In this document: piece after piece, positions 26,776-36,480 of the stretch | How positions within the stretch are numbered: the stretch's first letter is position 1 | Layout of the letters: every line of letters begins with the position of its first letter | Source: an uncultured Alistipes sp. | GTDB lineage: Bacteria; Bacteroidota; Bacteroidia; Bacteroidales; Rikenellaceae | Assembly (NCBI GenBank): GCA_900545315.1 | Contig: UQYM01000004.1 | Span: 1 to 64,000, forward strand | Reading direction: 5' to 3' | Length of the DNA: 64,000 nt | Position numbers and translations under genes: made by a program | Notes under the pieces: generated by a model | Databases searched by the model: none | What the model was told of the DNA's origin: nothing | What the model saw: only the letters and a program-made list of their open reading frames with translations

Positions 26776-28190
26776 CCTCCAAACAATTCAAATACCTCTA
26801 CTTGAGCATATTGTTGGCGCTCTGCGTCACGACCATCAGTCGTGGCTACTACCTCAAGCACCATACCAACGACGGGAACCCCTTTGAACGGGCATTCGAA
26901 ACCTTGGTTCCAGACGGCTTGTTGGGGATCAACCATGCGATCAACGATTCGCTATCCGATCTGCAAGAGACCAAAAAGATGGAACGCACTATCGAGCGTT
27001 TTATGGACCGTTGGGAGATCAAAGGTGCCTCCTTTGCCGTTATGAAAGATGGCAAATTACTCTACAGCAAAGGTTTTGGCATTGCCGACAGTGCATCGGG
27101 CGATTCGGTCAATGTGGGTAATATTTTCCGAATCGCTTCGCTCTCCAAGCTGATTACAGCGACCGGTATTATGAAGCTTTGGGAGGATGGGAAACTGTCG
27201 TTGGACCAAAAGGTGTTTGGAGAAAAGGGAATTCTCAATGACTCGGCCTTCCTGGATATCAAAGATCCGCGTATTCGAGAAATTACAGTCGAACATCTGC
27301 TGCGCCATCAAGGCGGCTTCTCGACTCGTGCAGGCGATCCTCTCTTCTGTATGCCCGCCATCGCCCGCAGTCGGCATATAGACCATCCGATGACTGTGGA
27401 TGATATGGTACAATTTGCGGCCAGCACCCGACTGCGTTTCCGTCCGGGAGCAGGCAATGCTTACTCGAATTTAGGTTATGTCGTTTTGGGCAAAGTGATC
27501 GAAAAGGTGAGCGGGATGCCCTACGAGACCTACATCCAAGATAGCATACTGAAACCCATTGGTTGCTACGACATGCATATTGGCTACTCGGAAGCAGACA
27601 AACACTATCCGAACGAAGTGCACTACTATGAGCCCTCTGATGCCGAACCTGTCGAGTGCTATGACGGCAGCGGACGGATGGTACCTCGCAGCTACGGTGG
27701 CTCCGACCTCCAGATTCTGGGCAGTGCGGGTGGCTGGGTGGCTTCGCCAACCGAATTGATGAAGTTTATTACTGCAATCGATCCGAACGATTCGAAACCC
27801 AACATTCTCAAACCTGCCACAATCGCCTACATGACCGAGAAGGATTCGCGCAAATTTCCGATCGGTTGGATGCGGACCACTGCACATAACGATTGGTCAC
27901 GTACAGGTTCCCTGGCCGGATCGAGTGCCATGCTGAAGCGCCAAAGCAACGGCTATACATGGGTATTTATCACCAACACCAGTTCATGGTCAGGCTCGCG
28001 GTTCCCGAACAAGATTGGCGCCATGATTCGCACAGCGCTCAACAATGTCAAAGATTGGCCGGATCGGGATCTGTTCATCAATGCAGCCAACACCTCCGAC
28101 AACCCGGTTTTGCGAGCAGAAGTCGGGGCCGCTCAACATCACAAGCCCACCCTCGGAGACGAAGTATCCTCAAAAGCCTCTAAACTATAA
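26772..28190 (+). CDS. Serine hydrolase, beta-lactamase class C/esterase family
   Basis: This 472-residue enzyme has the penicillin-binding/class C beta-lactamase fold. It starts with one membrane helix (FKYLYLSILLALCVTTISRG), then about residue 125 SLSK (the SxxK nucleophile), YSN near 230 (AYSNLGYVVLGKVIEKVSG) and an RTGS motif near 376 in place of KTG. Members include DD-peptidases, esterases and beta-lactamases, and the substrate cannot be told. Its start codon overlaps the ResB-like stop codon by 4 nt, so the two are probably translationally coupled. The last 40 residues are hydrophilic. Confidence 0.9.
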   Translation: MTSKQFKYLYLSILLALCVTTISRGYYLKHHTNDGNPFERAFETLVPDGLLGINHAINDSLSDLQETKKMERTIERFMDRWEIKGASFAVMKDGKLLYSKGFGIADSASGDSVNVGNIFRIASLSKLITATGIMKLWEDGKLSLDQKVFGEKGILNDSAFLDIKDPRIREITVEHLLRHQGGFSTRAGDPLFCMPAIARSRHIDHPMTVDDMVQFAASTRLRFRPGAGNAYSNLGYVVLGKVIEKVSGMPYETYIQDSILKPIGCYDMHIGYSEADKHYPNEVHYYEPSDAEPVECYDGSGRMVPRSYGGSDLQILGSAGGWVASPTELMKFITAIDPNDSKPNILKPATIAYMTEKDSRKFPIGWMRTTAHNDWSRTGSLAGSSAMLKRQSNGYTWVFITNTSSWSGSRFPNKIGAMIRTALNNVKDWPDRDLFINAANTSDNPVLRAEVGAAQHHKPTLGDEVSSKASKL

Positions 28191-28795
28191 TGTGGCTATA
28201 GGTGTAAAGCAATACGGTTGCAACGATCAGACACTCCCTACACCCAATATCGTCGCCGTTTCCTCTGGTATTCTATCTGTAGAACAACAATCTTTTGTCA
28301 CTGCGCTGTATAACTAATTTAAAAAGGCGATACACAGGTCGATCAGTTCCCCTACCTCAATACACACCTTGTAAGCGACTGCACCACACGAGCATAGCTT
28401 CAAGACAAATCAATAGCCAAGCGGCAGCGCACACTATTCCCCTACACACCTATACCGAATTCGTTCACCGGCAGTGATACCATCTCAACCATTTGACCAA
28501 TAAAATAAAGGCCAACAATATATGTTGGCCTCTTATATACTAAAATCATTAACTTCTATAAGCAATAAACAAATCTTAACCGGATCAGGTTTCCCAAACT
28601 GCCATCGCACTTATCAACAGCATAACCAGAAACAGCATCAGATACCATCCAGAATCATAAAACTGTCAAACCGTAGCTAAACTGTTTCTTCACAAAGCCT
28701 TTCGGAATCTTTCGAACCCAGGTGCATCACCTCATACATAAAAAGATGCTGCAAACCGGAAGAAATACCTGAACGGCAAGAAAATGGGCAAGAAA
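28191..28795. other. Spacer between convergent genes
   Basis: It holds a hairpin at 28509-28531. No gene is recognised, and the + strand is C-rich around 28340-28460. Confidence 0.5.
28509..28531. terminator. Hairpin, likely bidirectional terminator
   Basis: A 9-bp stem (28509-28517 with 28523-28531) has a 5-nt loop. The minus side is followed by TTTATTTTATT, so it may serve mgsA, and possibly the + strand hydrolase gene as well. Confidence 0.6.
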
Positions 28796-29272
28796 TTATT
28801 TCTCCAGACCATGCAGGGTCCGTTCGATATAACTCTTGTAATCTTTCACCACCGGGACATAATCGCTACCGAACAAAGGCGACGAAATCAGGAAATCGGC
28901 AGAAGAGCGGTTAACTGCGGTCGGTACATTGTACAAGGTTGCCAGACGCAACAGTGCCTTGACATCCACATCATGAGGCTGAGCCTGCATTGGATCCCAA
29001 AAGAAGATCAAAGCCTCAACACCTCCCTCTGCAATCAGAGCCCCAAGCTGCTGGTCTCCGCCCAATGGACCCGATTTCAGGAATGTAATATCAAAATGGG
29101 CCTGTTGATTGCCTCGACGTTCCATCAGCGTATGAGCCACCATCTTGCCAGTCGTACCGGTACAGATCAAGTGATGCTGCAACAGTTTTTCCCAGTTCCA
29201 ATCAACCCATTCAGCCAAATCACGCTTCATGTTGTCGTGTGCCACCAGAGCCACTCGTTTTTTCATATCCAT
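28796..29272 (-). CDS. mgsA: Methylglyoxal synthase
   Basis: MgsA converts dihydroxyacetone phosphate to methylglyoxal and phosphate, a bypass of lower glycolysis when phosphate is short. The 158-residue protein matches the family closely: VALVAHDNMKRDL, CTGTTGKMV, LKSGPLGGDQQLGALI with the catalytic Asp, and FFWDPMQAQPHDVDVKALLRLA. Its length is normal. It appears monocistronic, with a -7 box about 30 nt upstream. Confidence 0.96.
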   Translation of the reverse strand: MDMKKRVALVAHDNMKRDLAEWVDWNWEKLLQHHLICTGTTGKMVAHTLMERRGNQQAHFDITFLKSGPLGGDQQLGALIAEGGVEALIFFWDPMQAQPHDVDVKALLRLATLYNVPTAVNRSSADFLISSPLFGSDYVPVVKDYKSYIERTLHGLEK

Positions 29273-29300
29273 AGGTAATAGGTATTAAGATGAGTTGATA

Positions 29301-29308
29301 CAAAGATA
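29301..29308 (-). promoter_or_regulatory. -7 box for mgsA
   Basis: The minus strand reads TATCTTTG, an exact match to TAnnTTTG, 28 nt before the start codon. No -33 was clear. Confidence 0.55.
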
Positions 29309-29702
29309 GTAAACTTTGATTCCAGTCCGACCAGCTTTATAAAACTTACACTAAAGATAACATAACCGAGCCGACAACTTCACTATTTAACCATCTGATC
29401 AAGTATGTGACATCGAAAATAGAGCTCATAAGATTATTCAGGACAGATTCTCGCAAACGCCTGTTATACAAACGTGTTAAAGGCAACAACATACCCACCC
29501 AGCCTTTTCTCCTCCCTCGGTCATAATCTCACCAGGTAGCACAACCGAAGCTATTTCTCTTTTCAAAAAACAGTTTTTACCCAAAATCTGGAACAGAAAT
29601 TAGAACAGACCACAAAGTCAACGAAACAAAAAATTACATCACTCAGCCTATTTCGGTTCTTCCCTTGACACCGGATCGTTCGTAGGCTACCCTCCTGTCA
29701 AC

Positions 29703-29743
29703 AAAAAAGGATCAACCCTGCAACAACGCTCCGGATTGACCCT
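29703..29743 (-). terminator. Terminator of the DUF4286-GH31-cysQ operon
   Basis: On the minus strand an 11-bp stem with two G-U pairs (29733-29743 with 29708-29718) is followed by a run of T residues (29703-29708). It lies just after the cysQ stop codon. Confidence 0.75.
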
Positions 29744-29765
29744 CATGCTCAAAAACTATGTTTAA

Positions 29766-30605
29766 TTAGTCTTTCCAAAATGGGCTTTTACAGATAAAAT
29801 GGGGATTCTTCAAAGACTCCTTATTATATCGGAGCGGTCCACCGGCCAACTGCTCGACACGTCCACCCGCCTCTTTGAGAATCACTTCACCTGCAGCCGT
29901 ATCCCATTCGCAGGTGGGCGAAGTCCGCACATAGACATCAACCAACCCTTCAGCCAACATACAAAACTTGTACGAACTCCCTTGCTGAATAACGACAGCT
30001 GTGGGGTGCTGACACTTAATGCGAGAGATGTATTCAAAGGTCTCATCCGTATTGTGAGACCGGCTAACCGCAATGCGTAACGGCTCATTGGCCTTATCGG
30101 TCAACGGTAACCGTTCTGCACCCTCGAAAATAGCCGCATAGCTCTGCTCGGAAGCGGCATCAGGAGCCACATCACGCTTCAGATACGACCCCATACCGGA
30201 GACCGCAAAATAGATCTTGTGAATGTAAGGGACGTAGGTCACTCCGATCTGCGGACTATTCTCATACATCAACGCAATGTTGACCGTAAACTCGCCATTG
30301 CCTTTGATAAACTCTTTGGTACCATCCAACGGATCGACCATCCAAAAAAAGTCCCACCCGCGACGCTCTTCGTACAACAGATCACGTCCCTCCTCACTCA
30401 ACAACGGAATATGAGTCGGACCAAGATAACTCTTGATCAACGTATGGGAGTCCCGATCCGCCAAAGTAATGGGGGTACGGTCACTCTTGAGATTCACCTC
30501 CAGATCGATTCCATCGTTGTATATTTCCAGAATTCGCGCCCCGGCACGCAGCGCAGCATTATACGCCTTCTCCAAGAAAAATTCAATTTGCTCCTGTGTC
30601 AACAT
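29766..30605 (-). CDS. cysQ: 3'(2'),5'-bisphosphate nucleotidase CysQ
   Basis: CysQ removes a phosphate from 3'-phosphoadenosine 5'-phosphate, recycling a by-product of sulfate assimilation. The 279-residue protein belongs to the inositol monophosphatase superfamily. Metal-site motifs are present: LLSEEGRDL, WMVDPLDGTKEFIKGNGEFT and CEWDTAAGEVILKEAGG. It is the last gene of a minus-strand group with the GH31-like gene (66 nt gap) and ends at a terminator. No sulfate-assimilation gene is adjacent. Confidence 0.94.
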   Translation of the reverse strand: MLTQEQIEFFLEKAYNAALRAGARILEIYNDGIDLEVNLKSDRTPITLADRDSHTLIKSYLGPTHIPLLSEEGRDLLYEERRGWDFFWMVDPLDGTKEFIKGNGEFTVNIALMYENSPQIGVTYVPYIHKIYFAVSGMGSYLKRDVAPDAASEQSYAAIFEGAERLPLTDKANEPLRIAVSRSHNTDETFEYISRIKCQHPTAVVIQQGSSYKFCMLAEGLVDVYVRTSPTCEWDTAAGEVILKEAGGRVEQLAGGPLRYNKESLKNPHFICKSPFWKD

Positions 30606-30671
30606 GATTGCCGTTGTTTATATGGAGTGAGGTAAAGGGTTTATTATCGTAACGTAAATTCGTCTGTTCTA

Positions 30672-32282
30672 TTACTGTTTTTGGGTCTCTTCAGCGGTTT
30701 TATCGGCCCGAGCCTCCTTCTCCGACTCAAAGAATAGCACATGGTCGTTCGAAGCGGTCACCGTCGTCACCAAAGGTCCGCGATAACGCTTCCCCGAAGC
30801 ATCGATCCAGATACCCCGCGGGAAACGGACCATCCGACTGTTCTTGCCATCCAACAAGGGGGCGATCAGATAACGCGACCCGAGCATAAACTGGTCGTCA
30901 CAATTCGAAAAGCCATTGCGCGGGAACTCATACTCCAGGTGGCGCAATACCGGTTCTGCCGTACGTCTCGACTCGGTCATCAACTGTTCAAAATAGGTTC
31001 CCAGACGAGATCGGTCATTGACAATGGCCTTGCATGAAGCCGCCACCTCCGGATCGGAGATACGCCACGGAGCAAACGCAATGTTCATCACCGGCATCAC
31101 CGACGAAAGCTGCAAATAGCGTAAAAAGACCTTTGGATCGATCTTATCCAGATCGGCCAATTTCGATACGCGCGATCCAATCACCGTGTAGGGATACCCC
31201 AACAGGTTGGCCGATATCATATCGGAGGTCACTCTCCGCAAAAAATTCCAGTTAAAATCGAGATTCAACCGCAGGTTGTGGATGTAGGGAACTAAACCGG
31301 TTCCACGACTGACGGTGTACTGACAGAAATTACAATCACCGCTCAGTTCGCTCCAGCGCAGCAAGAAATCGCGCGCACTCCCTTTTGCAAACTGCAGATA
31401 GGGCAACGCTCCGGCACAATCGAACAGAAATCCATCGACTCCATATTGGTTGCGCAATTGAGCGAGGTGCTCTTGCAGGAGTGTCATCACCTCGGGACGA
31501 GTCACATCATAAAATGCGCTGTATCCCCCTGTCCATTCGGCCATGACAACCGAAGAGTCGGGACGCGAGACAAACACCCCCTCTTCGCGGTAATGCCGGA
31601 AAATAGAGCCGTCTCCGCTGACAAACGGAGTAATGGTCAACATCACCCGGAATCCTTTGGCATGGAGTGACTTTACCCAAGCACCGAAATCCTCGGCTAC
31701 ATGTTTTCCGGGTTTATAGCTTCCAATCGAGGATTGCCAACCGGCCGGCACCACCAACGTTCCTGCCGGGTACCCGGACTGTAAAATCCGATCGGCATAT
31801 TCACTCAGCTGCTCGCCGGTAGCCTCAAATCCCAACTCCAAATAGGGATCGTAAATCGGGGCCGTTGTCAGTTCCGGGGACGGGTTGTCACCTTCGGGCG
31901 GGAAATTGCGGTGACAGCAGACCAAATAGGCCTCCCGTAAGGTACGCCCCGCCGACACCGCCTTGATCTCCCCCAGTGGAGATTCAATCACGAAGCTATC
32001 TCCGGTAAAAGTAATGCTGAAAGGTTCGGGGCTCCAGATATAGCGGCCACGACTGGAGACCAGCAGCGGGGTCATTTGCGAACGACTCTGAGCGATATCG
32101 ACCCGTTCGAAGGGCGCATCGAAGGGCATCGTACGCCCTCCGGCAATAAATACGCCCCACCATTTTTCGCCTTTAAGCAGTTCGATACGACTGGTAACGT
32201 CGGCCCCGAAAAGCTGCACCGAACAGCACAACAACAAAAGCGAAACAAACGATACGGCTCTTTTCATAAAATAAGACTTCAA
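30672..32282 (-). CDS. Secreted glycoside hydrolase family 31-like protein
   Basis: This 536-residue protein has a signal peptide (MKRAVSFVSLLLLCCSVQLFG after a possible earlier Met). A short beta-rich N-terminal part precedes a TIM barrel: GYPAGTLVVPAGWQ, FGAWVKSLHAKGFRVMLTITPFV, YGVDGFLFDCAGALPY and MPVMNIAFAPWRISDPEV. A C-terminal part (SRYLIAPLLDGKNSRMVRFP, GIWIDASGKRYRGP) is typical of GH31 enzymes. Asp in FDCAG is the likely nucleophile. Family members cleave alpha-glucosides, alpha-xylosides or related sugars; the substrate is open. It is shorter than classic GH31 enzymes. Confidence 0.85.
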   Translation of the reverse strand: MKSYFMKRAVSFVSLLLLCCSVQLFGADVTSRIELLKGEKWWGVFIAGGRTMPFDAPFERVDIAQSRSQMTPLLVSSRGRYIWSPEPFSITFTGDSFVIESPLGEIKAVSAGRTLREAYLVCCHRNFPPEGDNPSPELTTAPIYDPYLELGFEATGEQLSEYADRILQSGYPAGTLVVPAGWQSSIGSYKPGKHVAEDFGAWVKSLHAKGFRVMLTITPFVSGDGSIFRHYREEGVFVSRPDSSVVMAEWTGGYSAFYDVTRPEVMTLLQEHLAQLRNQYGVDGFLFDCAGALPYLQFAKGSARDFLLRWSELSGDCNFCQYTVSRGTGLVPYIHNLRLNLDFNWNFLRRVTSDMISANLLGYPYTVIGSRVSKLADLDKIDPKVFLRYLQLSSVMPVMNIAFAPWRISDPEVAASCKAIVNDRSRLGTYFEQLMTESRRTAEPVLRHLEYEFPRNGFSNCDDQFMLGSRYLIAPLLDGKNSRMVRFPRGIWIDASGKRYRGPLVTTVTASNDHVLFFESEKEARADKTAEETQKQ

Positions 32283-32340
32283 CTATTAACGGCCTGGTCC
32301 GCATTTCCGCAGTACAGGTTATCCCCTCTTCTCAGGCCGA

Positions 32341-32646
32341 TCACTCCTCGATCACCTTCATCAGCGTAGCGAAGTGCAGCACCTTGTCTCCAAACAGACC
32401 GCTGGCAATGGTCTCATACTCGGAGAAGAGTTCACCAGCCAAACGCTGATAATCGGGAATAGCTTCGACCCGCACCTGCAACGCATAGGTAAATTCGGTG
32501 GTTGCCTCGACCGACAGCACACGGCTGAGCGTAATCTGCTCAAACCCCTCTTTTTTCAGGAAAGGGATATATTTCTCCCGAACCAATACCAACCAACGGT
32601 CATGCACCTCGGCTTCAACCACAAACGAAGTGTTGTAAATGTACAT
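32341..32646 (-). CDS. DUF4286 family protein
   Basis: This 101-residue protein matches DUF4286, a small Bacteroidetes family: MYIYNTSFVVEAEVHDRWL, YIPFLKKEGF and FGDKVLHFATLMKVIEE. The compact alternating pattern resembles ferredoxin-like (ABM-type) folds, but no function is known to me. It is the first gene of a minus-strand group with the GH31-like gene 58 nt downstream and cysQ. TATCTTTA on the minus strand near 32660-32667 is a near -7 box. Confidence 0.85.
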   Translation of the reverse strand: MYIYNTSFVVEAEVHDRWLVLVREKYIPFLKKEGFEQITLSRVLSVEATTEFTYALQVRVEAIPDYQRLAGELFSEYETIASGLFGDKVLHFATLMKVIEE

Positions 32647-33470
32647 ACACCAAATAATTTCGATAAAGATACGATTTTATTCCGAATAAGGAAAACAAAA
32701 TCGCCTCGGCACACCTCTCGGGCCGACATTACGGTCACCTCTTCGCCTTACACTCAGAACAATCTGCCCGCTCTATTTTCAACAACATTATCTTTACATT
32801 TCTCTGCCACCAACCCTCTGCGATCGGAATGTCCCTCTCACAATCCAGTGTCATCCGCATCCAGGCGACATTCTTCCATAGACACCATGCACATTCGCTC
32901 TCGAGTGGCAGTCTGTGCATAGCCGTCAAACCTTGTTCCAAACAGATCATACATTTTACCGCTGCTGTTTTGAGGCCCAACGCCCCGCTGTCATTTCTTA
33001 ATCCGTCTGCTTCCCCTCAGCCCCTAATCTTTCTAACCTTCGAATTTCAGGCACTTCATACGCACCTCAGCTTGCCCCACCTCAAGTCCTGTCCAAAACA
33101 ATCTCAACTTACCCGACAAGTCTTCATCATCCGAGCCACAGCAACCATTCTTTCTGAAATACCCGGCCCTACATCCCCTCCACCACCGAAGGCAAAGGTA
33201 TCCCCCAAGCACTCTGAAAACGGCTCTGGTCCTCATCACGGATCAACCACCTGTCACCTCCTCTCATTGACTTCCATCTTCCTTTCTACCTCCCCCATAT
33301 TTCAGACAAATACAAAATAGTGACAGTCTCGCCGACTGGATTTTCGTCCGCAACTTGAATGGCGATCAAAAAAACAGGGTTAAGACGCAACAAATACGGG
33401 ATGAAATTTGTTTGTACAAAATTGTTTACTAACTTTGCAGTCCAATTTGTGCAAAAAATAATTTTATTTA
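32647..33470. other. Long C-rich spacer upstream of rplU
   Basis: Over 800 nt without a recognisable gene. The + strand is strikingly C-rich and G-poor (for example 25 C against 7 G in 33061-33120). A 163-residue open frame here is His/Pro/Ser-rich and looks like a by-product of that skew. Confidence 0.6.
33407..33437 (+). promoter_or_regulatory. Promoter of rplU-rpmA
   Basis: TTTG (33407-33410), exactly 19 nt, then TAACTTTG (33430-33437): a textbook Bacteroidetes promoter, 33 nt before rplU. Confidence 0.85.
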
Positions 33471-33782
33471 ATGTACGCAATCGTAGAAATCGCAGGTCAA
33501 CAATTCAAAGTTGAAAAAGGCCGCAAGCTCTATGTTCACCGTCTTCAGGGGGATGAAGGTTCCTCTTTGAGCTTGGACCAAGTACTGCTAACGGACAATG
33601 ACGGTCAGGTTAAAGTGGGCACACCTGTAGTAGAAGGGGCCTCAGTTAAAGCAACGATTCTCAAACACCTCCGCGGCAACAAGGTGATCGTGTTCAAGAA
33701 GAGACGTCGCAAAGGATACCAGATTCAGAACGGTCACCGTCAGAATCTCACCCAGATCCAGATCGACGAAATCAATGCTTAA
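33471..33782 (+). CDS. rplU: 50S ribosomal protein L21
   Basis: L21 binds 23S rRNA near L20. The 103-residue protein shows MYAIVEIAGQQFKVEKGRKL, VGTPVVEGASVKATI and the C-terminal FKKRRRKGYQIQNGHRQN signature. It leads an operon with rpmA, 19 nt downstream. A strong promoter precedes it and a terminator follows rpmA. Confidence 0.97.
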   Translation: MYAIVEIAGQQFKVEKGRKLYVHRLQGDEGSSLSLDQVLLTDNDGQVKVGTPVVEGASVKATILKHLRGNKVIVFKKRRRKGYQIQNGHRQNLTQIQIDEINA

Positions 33783-33801
33783 CGACTAAAAACGAAGAGA
33801 G

Positions 33802-34059
33802 ATGGCACATAAGAAAGGAGTCGGTAGTTCCAAGAACGGTCGTGAATCCGAAAGTAAACGACTTGGCGTTAAACTCTTCGGCGGTCAGATCGCCAAAGCT
33901 GGCAACATCCTGGTCCGCCAACGCGGTACTGTACACAACCCCGGCGAAAATGTCGGCATGGGTAAAGACCATACGCTGTTCGCTCTGATCGATGGCGTGG
34001 TTACTTTCCGCAAAAAACGAGACAACAAATCTTACGTATCGGTTACTCCGCTGTCATAG
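33802..34059 (+). CDS. rpmA: 50S ribosomal protein L27
   Basis: L27 reaches the peptidyl-transferase centre through its flexible N-terminus. The 85-residue protein reads MAHKKGVGSSKNGRESESKR, then GVKLFGGQIAKAGNILVRQRG and VGMGKDHTLFAL. There is no Firmicutes-type N-terminal extension needing cleavage. It is the second gene after rplU. Confidence 0.97.
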   Translation: MAHKKGVGSSKNGRESESKRLGVKLFGGQIAKAGNILVRQRGTVHNPGENVGMGKDHTLFALIDGVVTFRKKRDNKSYVSVTPLS

Positions 34060-34080
34060 TGAAGTGAAACGATCTACAAT

Positions 34081-34120
34081 AAAACAGAGCCGTCCCCCAA
34101 TGGAGACGGCTTTGTTTTTT
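34081..34120 (+). terminator. Terminator of rplU-rpmA
   Basis: A 14-bp stem with one G-U pair (34081-34094 with 34105-34118) ends in a six-T run (34115-34120), 22 nt after the rpmA stop codon. Confidence 0.9.
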
Positions 34121-34182
34121 ATGACTGATACGGATCTCCTGAAAAAACGTTATACTTGTAGAAATAAATTACGGACACTGCG

Positions 34183-34485
34183 ATGAAAGAGATCTATTCC
34201 AATCTTTTGCGGTTAGCATTGACAGCAGGTTTGACTCAACGTGAACTCTTCATCGAGAAGGTATCGGCCTACCTGTCTGACAAAATGGAGAGCAGTCCAG
34301 AAACCGGTGAACGCATTGCGGCGGGTATTGTCTCGCTGGCCGAATCCCTCAAAAATGAGCTGTTGATGCGAGATCTGTTTGCATCCCGAAACGATACGTC
34401 ATCGAATCAGGAGCTTACGGATCAACTCACCGAACTGAACCACACGCTCAAAGAGCTGACCGAAGTCCTCAAACAACGCTCCTAA
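34183..34485 (+). CDS. Small helical protein upstream of the UbiB-family gene, unknown function
   Basis: This 100-residue protein looks largely helical, with a C-terminal coiled-coil stretch (LTDQLTELNHTLKELTEVL). The N-terminal half (SNLLRLALTAGLTQRELFIEKVSAYL) recalls phasin-like or Bacteroidetes small-helical proteins, but I assign no family. It ends 11 nt before the UbiB-family gene, so cotranslation and a shared job are likely. TATACTTG at 34151-34158, a one-mismatch -7 box, lies 24 nt upstream. Confidence 0.7.
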   Translation: MKEIYSNLLRLALTAGLTQRELFIEKVSAYLSDKMESSPETGERIAAGIVSLAESLKNELLMRDLFASRNDTSSNQELTDQLTELNHTLKELTEVLKQRS

Positions 34486-34496
34486 TCTATTCTGCC

Positions 34497-36155
34497 ATGC
34501 ATATCATCAACATCTACATATCCTACCTCAAAACGGTTCGCGCCATACAGATCTTGTGGGTGCTCTTCAAACACTCGATGCGGGAACTGTTCACCAACCG
34601 TCGTCGTCGCAGCCGCCGCGAAGGGGAAAACAAGACACACAAGCACGCCTATACCACTCCGGAGCGACTCCGCATCACCATCGAAGAGTTGGGGCCGACC
34701 TTTGTAAAATTCGGACAGATTGTAGCGGATCGGCCCGATATGGTTTCGGAACGGTTTCGGATGGAGCTCAAAAAGCTGCAGTCGAAGGCCGAACCGTTCG
34801 ATAACGACACCGCGCTAAAGTTGATCGAAAAGGAGTTGGGGGCGCCGATTGACGAGATATTTACCGAATTCGATCCGAAGCCCCTGGCAGCCGCCTCCAT
34901 TGGCCAGGTCTATCAAGGGAAACTTCGTAACGGCGCAGAGGTCGTAATCAAAATTCAAAGACCCTTCATCGAAAACAAGATCAAACTTGACATCTACCTG
35001 TTGAAATATATAGCTCGCCACTTTGCAAAGAGCTATCCGGAGCTGGCCGCCATCAATGTCGTAGGCTTGATCGATGAGTTTTCAGCTTCCATCCTCAAAG
35101 AGCTGGACTATACGATCGAGACCTCGAACATGATGCGTTTCACCACGATGTTCAAGGATGATCCGACCGTTCACTTCCCAATCGTCTATACCAAATATTG
35201 CACACGACGCATCATCGTCATGGAGAAGATCGTCGGCATTACGCCCGACAATCCTCAAGCACTACGGGAAGCCGGTCTTGATACGCATAAAATCGCCGAG
35301 AACGGGACCAACGCTCTCCTGAAGATGATCCTTCGACACGGCTTCTTCCATGCCGATCCCCACCCGGGCAACATTTTCATCATGCCCAATAACGTCGTAG
35401 CCTTTATCGACTGCGGGATGGTCGGAGCGCTCACACCCCGCGACATGAACTTCCTGGCCGACTTTGCCATCGGATTTGCCAAACGGGACAGCGATACCAT
35501 CGCACGCGCACTGCTCACCCTCTGCGGAAAGAAGTTTTTCGAACGTGAAGAGGAGCTACGTTTCGAACTGCATCAACTGATGATGCAATACTCGGGCATA
35601 CCTCTTGAGATGCTGGATATTGCCGGTACGATGCAAAAGTGTGTTGATGTCATTGTGAAATACCAGTTGCAGATTCCTTCCGGTATTTTCATGCTGATCA
35701 AGTCTTTGGCTACGATCGAAAAATTTGCCGGCACGTTGACCACCGACCTGCCGCTGACCAAAATGATTCTCCCTTATGCCAAAGATGTCGTCACTGCCAA
35801 ATACTCTCCACGCAAAGTGGCCAGCCAACTCTACGACACCCTCTGGGGATATCTCAACTTTATCCAGAACTTCCCCAACGACATGAGCGAAATTCTCTAC
35901 AAACTCAAAGAGGGCAAAATCAAACACGACATTCACCTCTCCGATGACGATCTCATTTTGCGCACCATTCGTCAGGCGAGCCGTCGCGTAGCCTATACGT
36001 TGATCGTACTGGGCATGTTTGTCGGGGCCATCTTCCTGATTGATTTCGAACGACCCAACGGGACCAGCCATTACGGCCATTTCCTGCTGGTTGTCGCTTC
36101 AATCCTGATTCTGCTTCAACTACTCAAATGGCTGTTCACCTCGGAGAAAAAGTAA
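34497..36155 (+). CDS. UbiB/AarF (ABC1) family atypical kinase
   Basis: UbiB-family proteins are membrane-bound atypical kinases or ATPases that support quinone synthesis. The 552-residue protein has the KxGQ motif (FVKFGQIVADRPDMV), the Ala-rich loop (AAASIGQVYQG), the ATP-binding Lys (VVIKIQRP), the catalytic region HADPHPGNIFI and the DFG-like FIDCGMVG. Two membrane helices close the protein (VAYTLIVLGMFVGAIFLI and HFLLVVASILILLQLL). A role in menaquinone synthesis is plausible, but no menaquinone gene is adjacent. Confidence 0.93.
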   Translation: MHIINIYISYLKTVRAIQILWVLFKHSMRELFTNRRRRSRREGENKTHKHAYTTPERLRITIEELGPTFVKFGQIVADRPDMVSERFRMELKKLQSKAEPFDNDTALKLIEKELGAPIDEIFTEFDPKPLAAASIGQVYQGKLRNGAEVVIKIQRPFIENKIKLDIYLLKYIARHFAKSYPELAAINVVGLIDEFSASILKELDYTIETSNMMRFTTMFKDDPTVHFPIVYTKYCTRRIIVMEKIVGITPDNPQALREAGLDTHKIAENGTNALLKMILRHGFFHADPHPGNIFIMPNNVVAFIDCGMVGALTPRDMNFLADFAIGFAKRDSDTIARALLTLCGKKFFEREEELRFELHQLMMQYSGIPLEMLDIAGTMQKCVDVIVKYQLQIPSGIFMLIKSLATIEKFAGTLTTDLPLTKMILPYAKDVVTAKYSPRKVASQLYDTLWGYLNFIQNFPNDMSEILYKLKEGKIKHDIHLSDDDLILRTIRQASRRVAYTLIVLGMFVGAIFLIDFERPNGTSHYGHFLLVVASILILLQLLKWLFTSEKK

Positions 36156-36480
36156 AGAGATGCGTTCGAATTGAGACACAACATAACACAATAAAAAGAG
36201 GAGCTGCCAGACAACTCCTCTTTTATTGATGTCATGTTTGGAAGGGTCCGATTTGTTGGGGAGATTGGGTCCGACTATCCTCAACGCCAGTTTTCCCCGC
36301 AACCCATATTGACAGGCCAGCAAATGATATAATTTCCCAACATGGGATAGAGGTTATTTAGCCAACAAAGCGTTTTTGCTTCGCTGCCTCGCCCCTGCTG
36401 GACAAATTCACTACCCAAAAGTTCAACGATGCCGCAAGTGAGAGTACATTCGTGAAAGGATGCAGCCTCAACGCTAACAA
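36156..36480. other. Spacer between convergent genes
   Basis: It holds the terminator near its left end. Nothing else is recognised in 36230-36480. Confidence 0.5.
36194..36228. terminator. Terminator after the UbiB-family gene
   Basis: A 10-bp stem (36194-36203 with 36215-36224) ends in TTTTATT on the + strand. An A-run on the 5' side could also make it act on the minus strand. Confidence 0.8.

Larger units (their letters stand above)
29273..29765. other. Spacer between mgsA and cysQ
   Basis: It contains the mgsA promoter and the terminator of the cysQ operon. Nothing else is recognised. Confidence 0.5.

Noticed and set aside
32829..33320. Open frame of 163 codons before rplU
   Set aside because: Lack of stops is explained by the C-rich, G-poor composition. 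The product is His/Pro/Ser-rich and resembles nothing I know.
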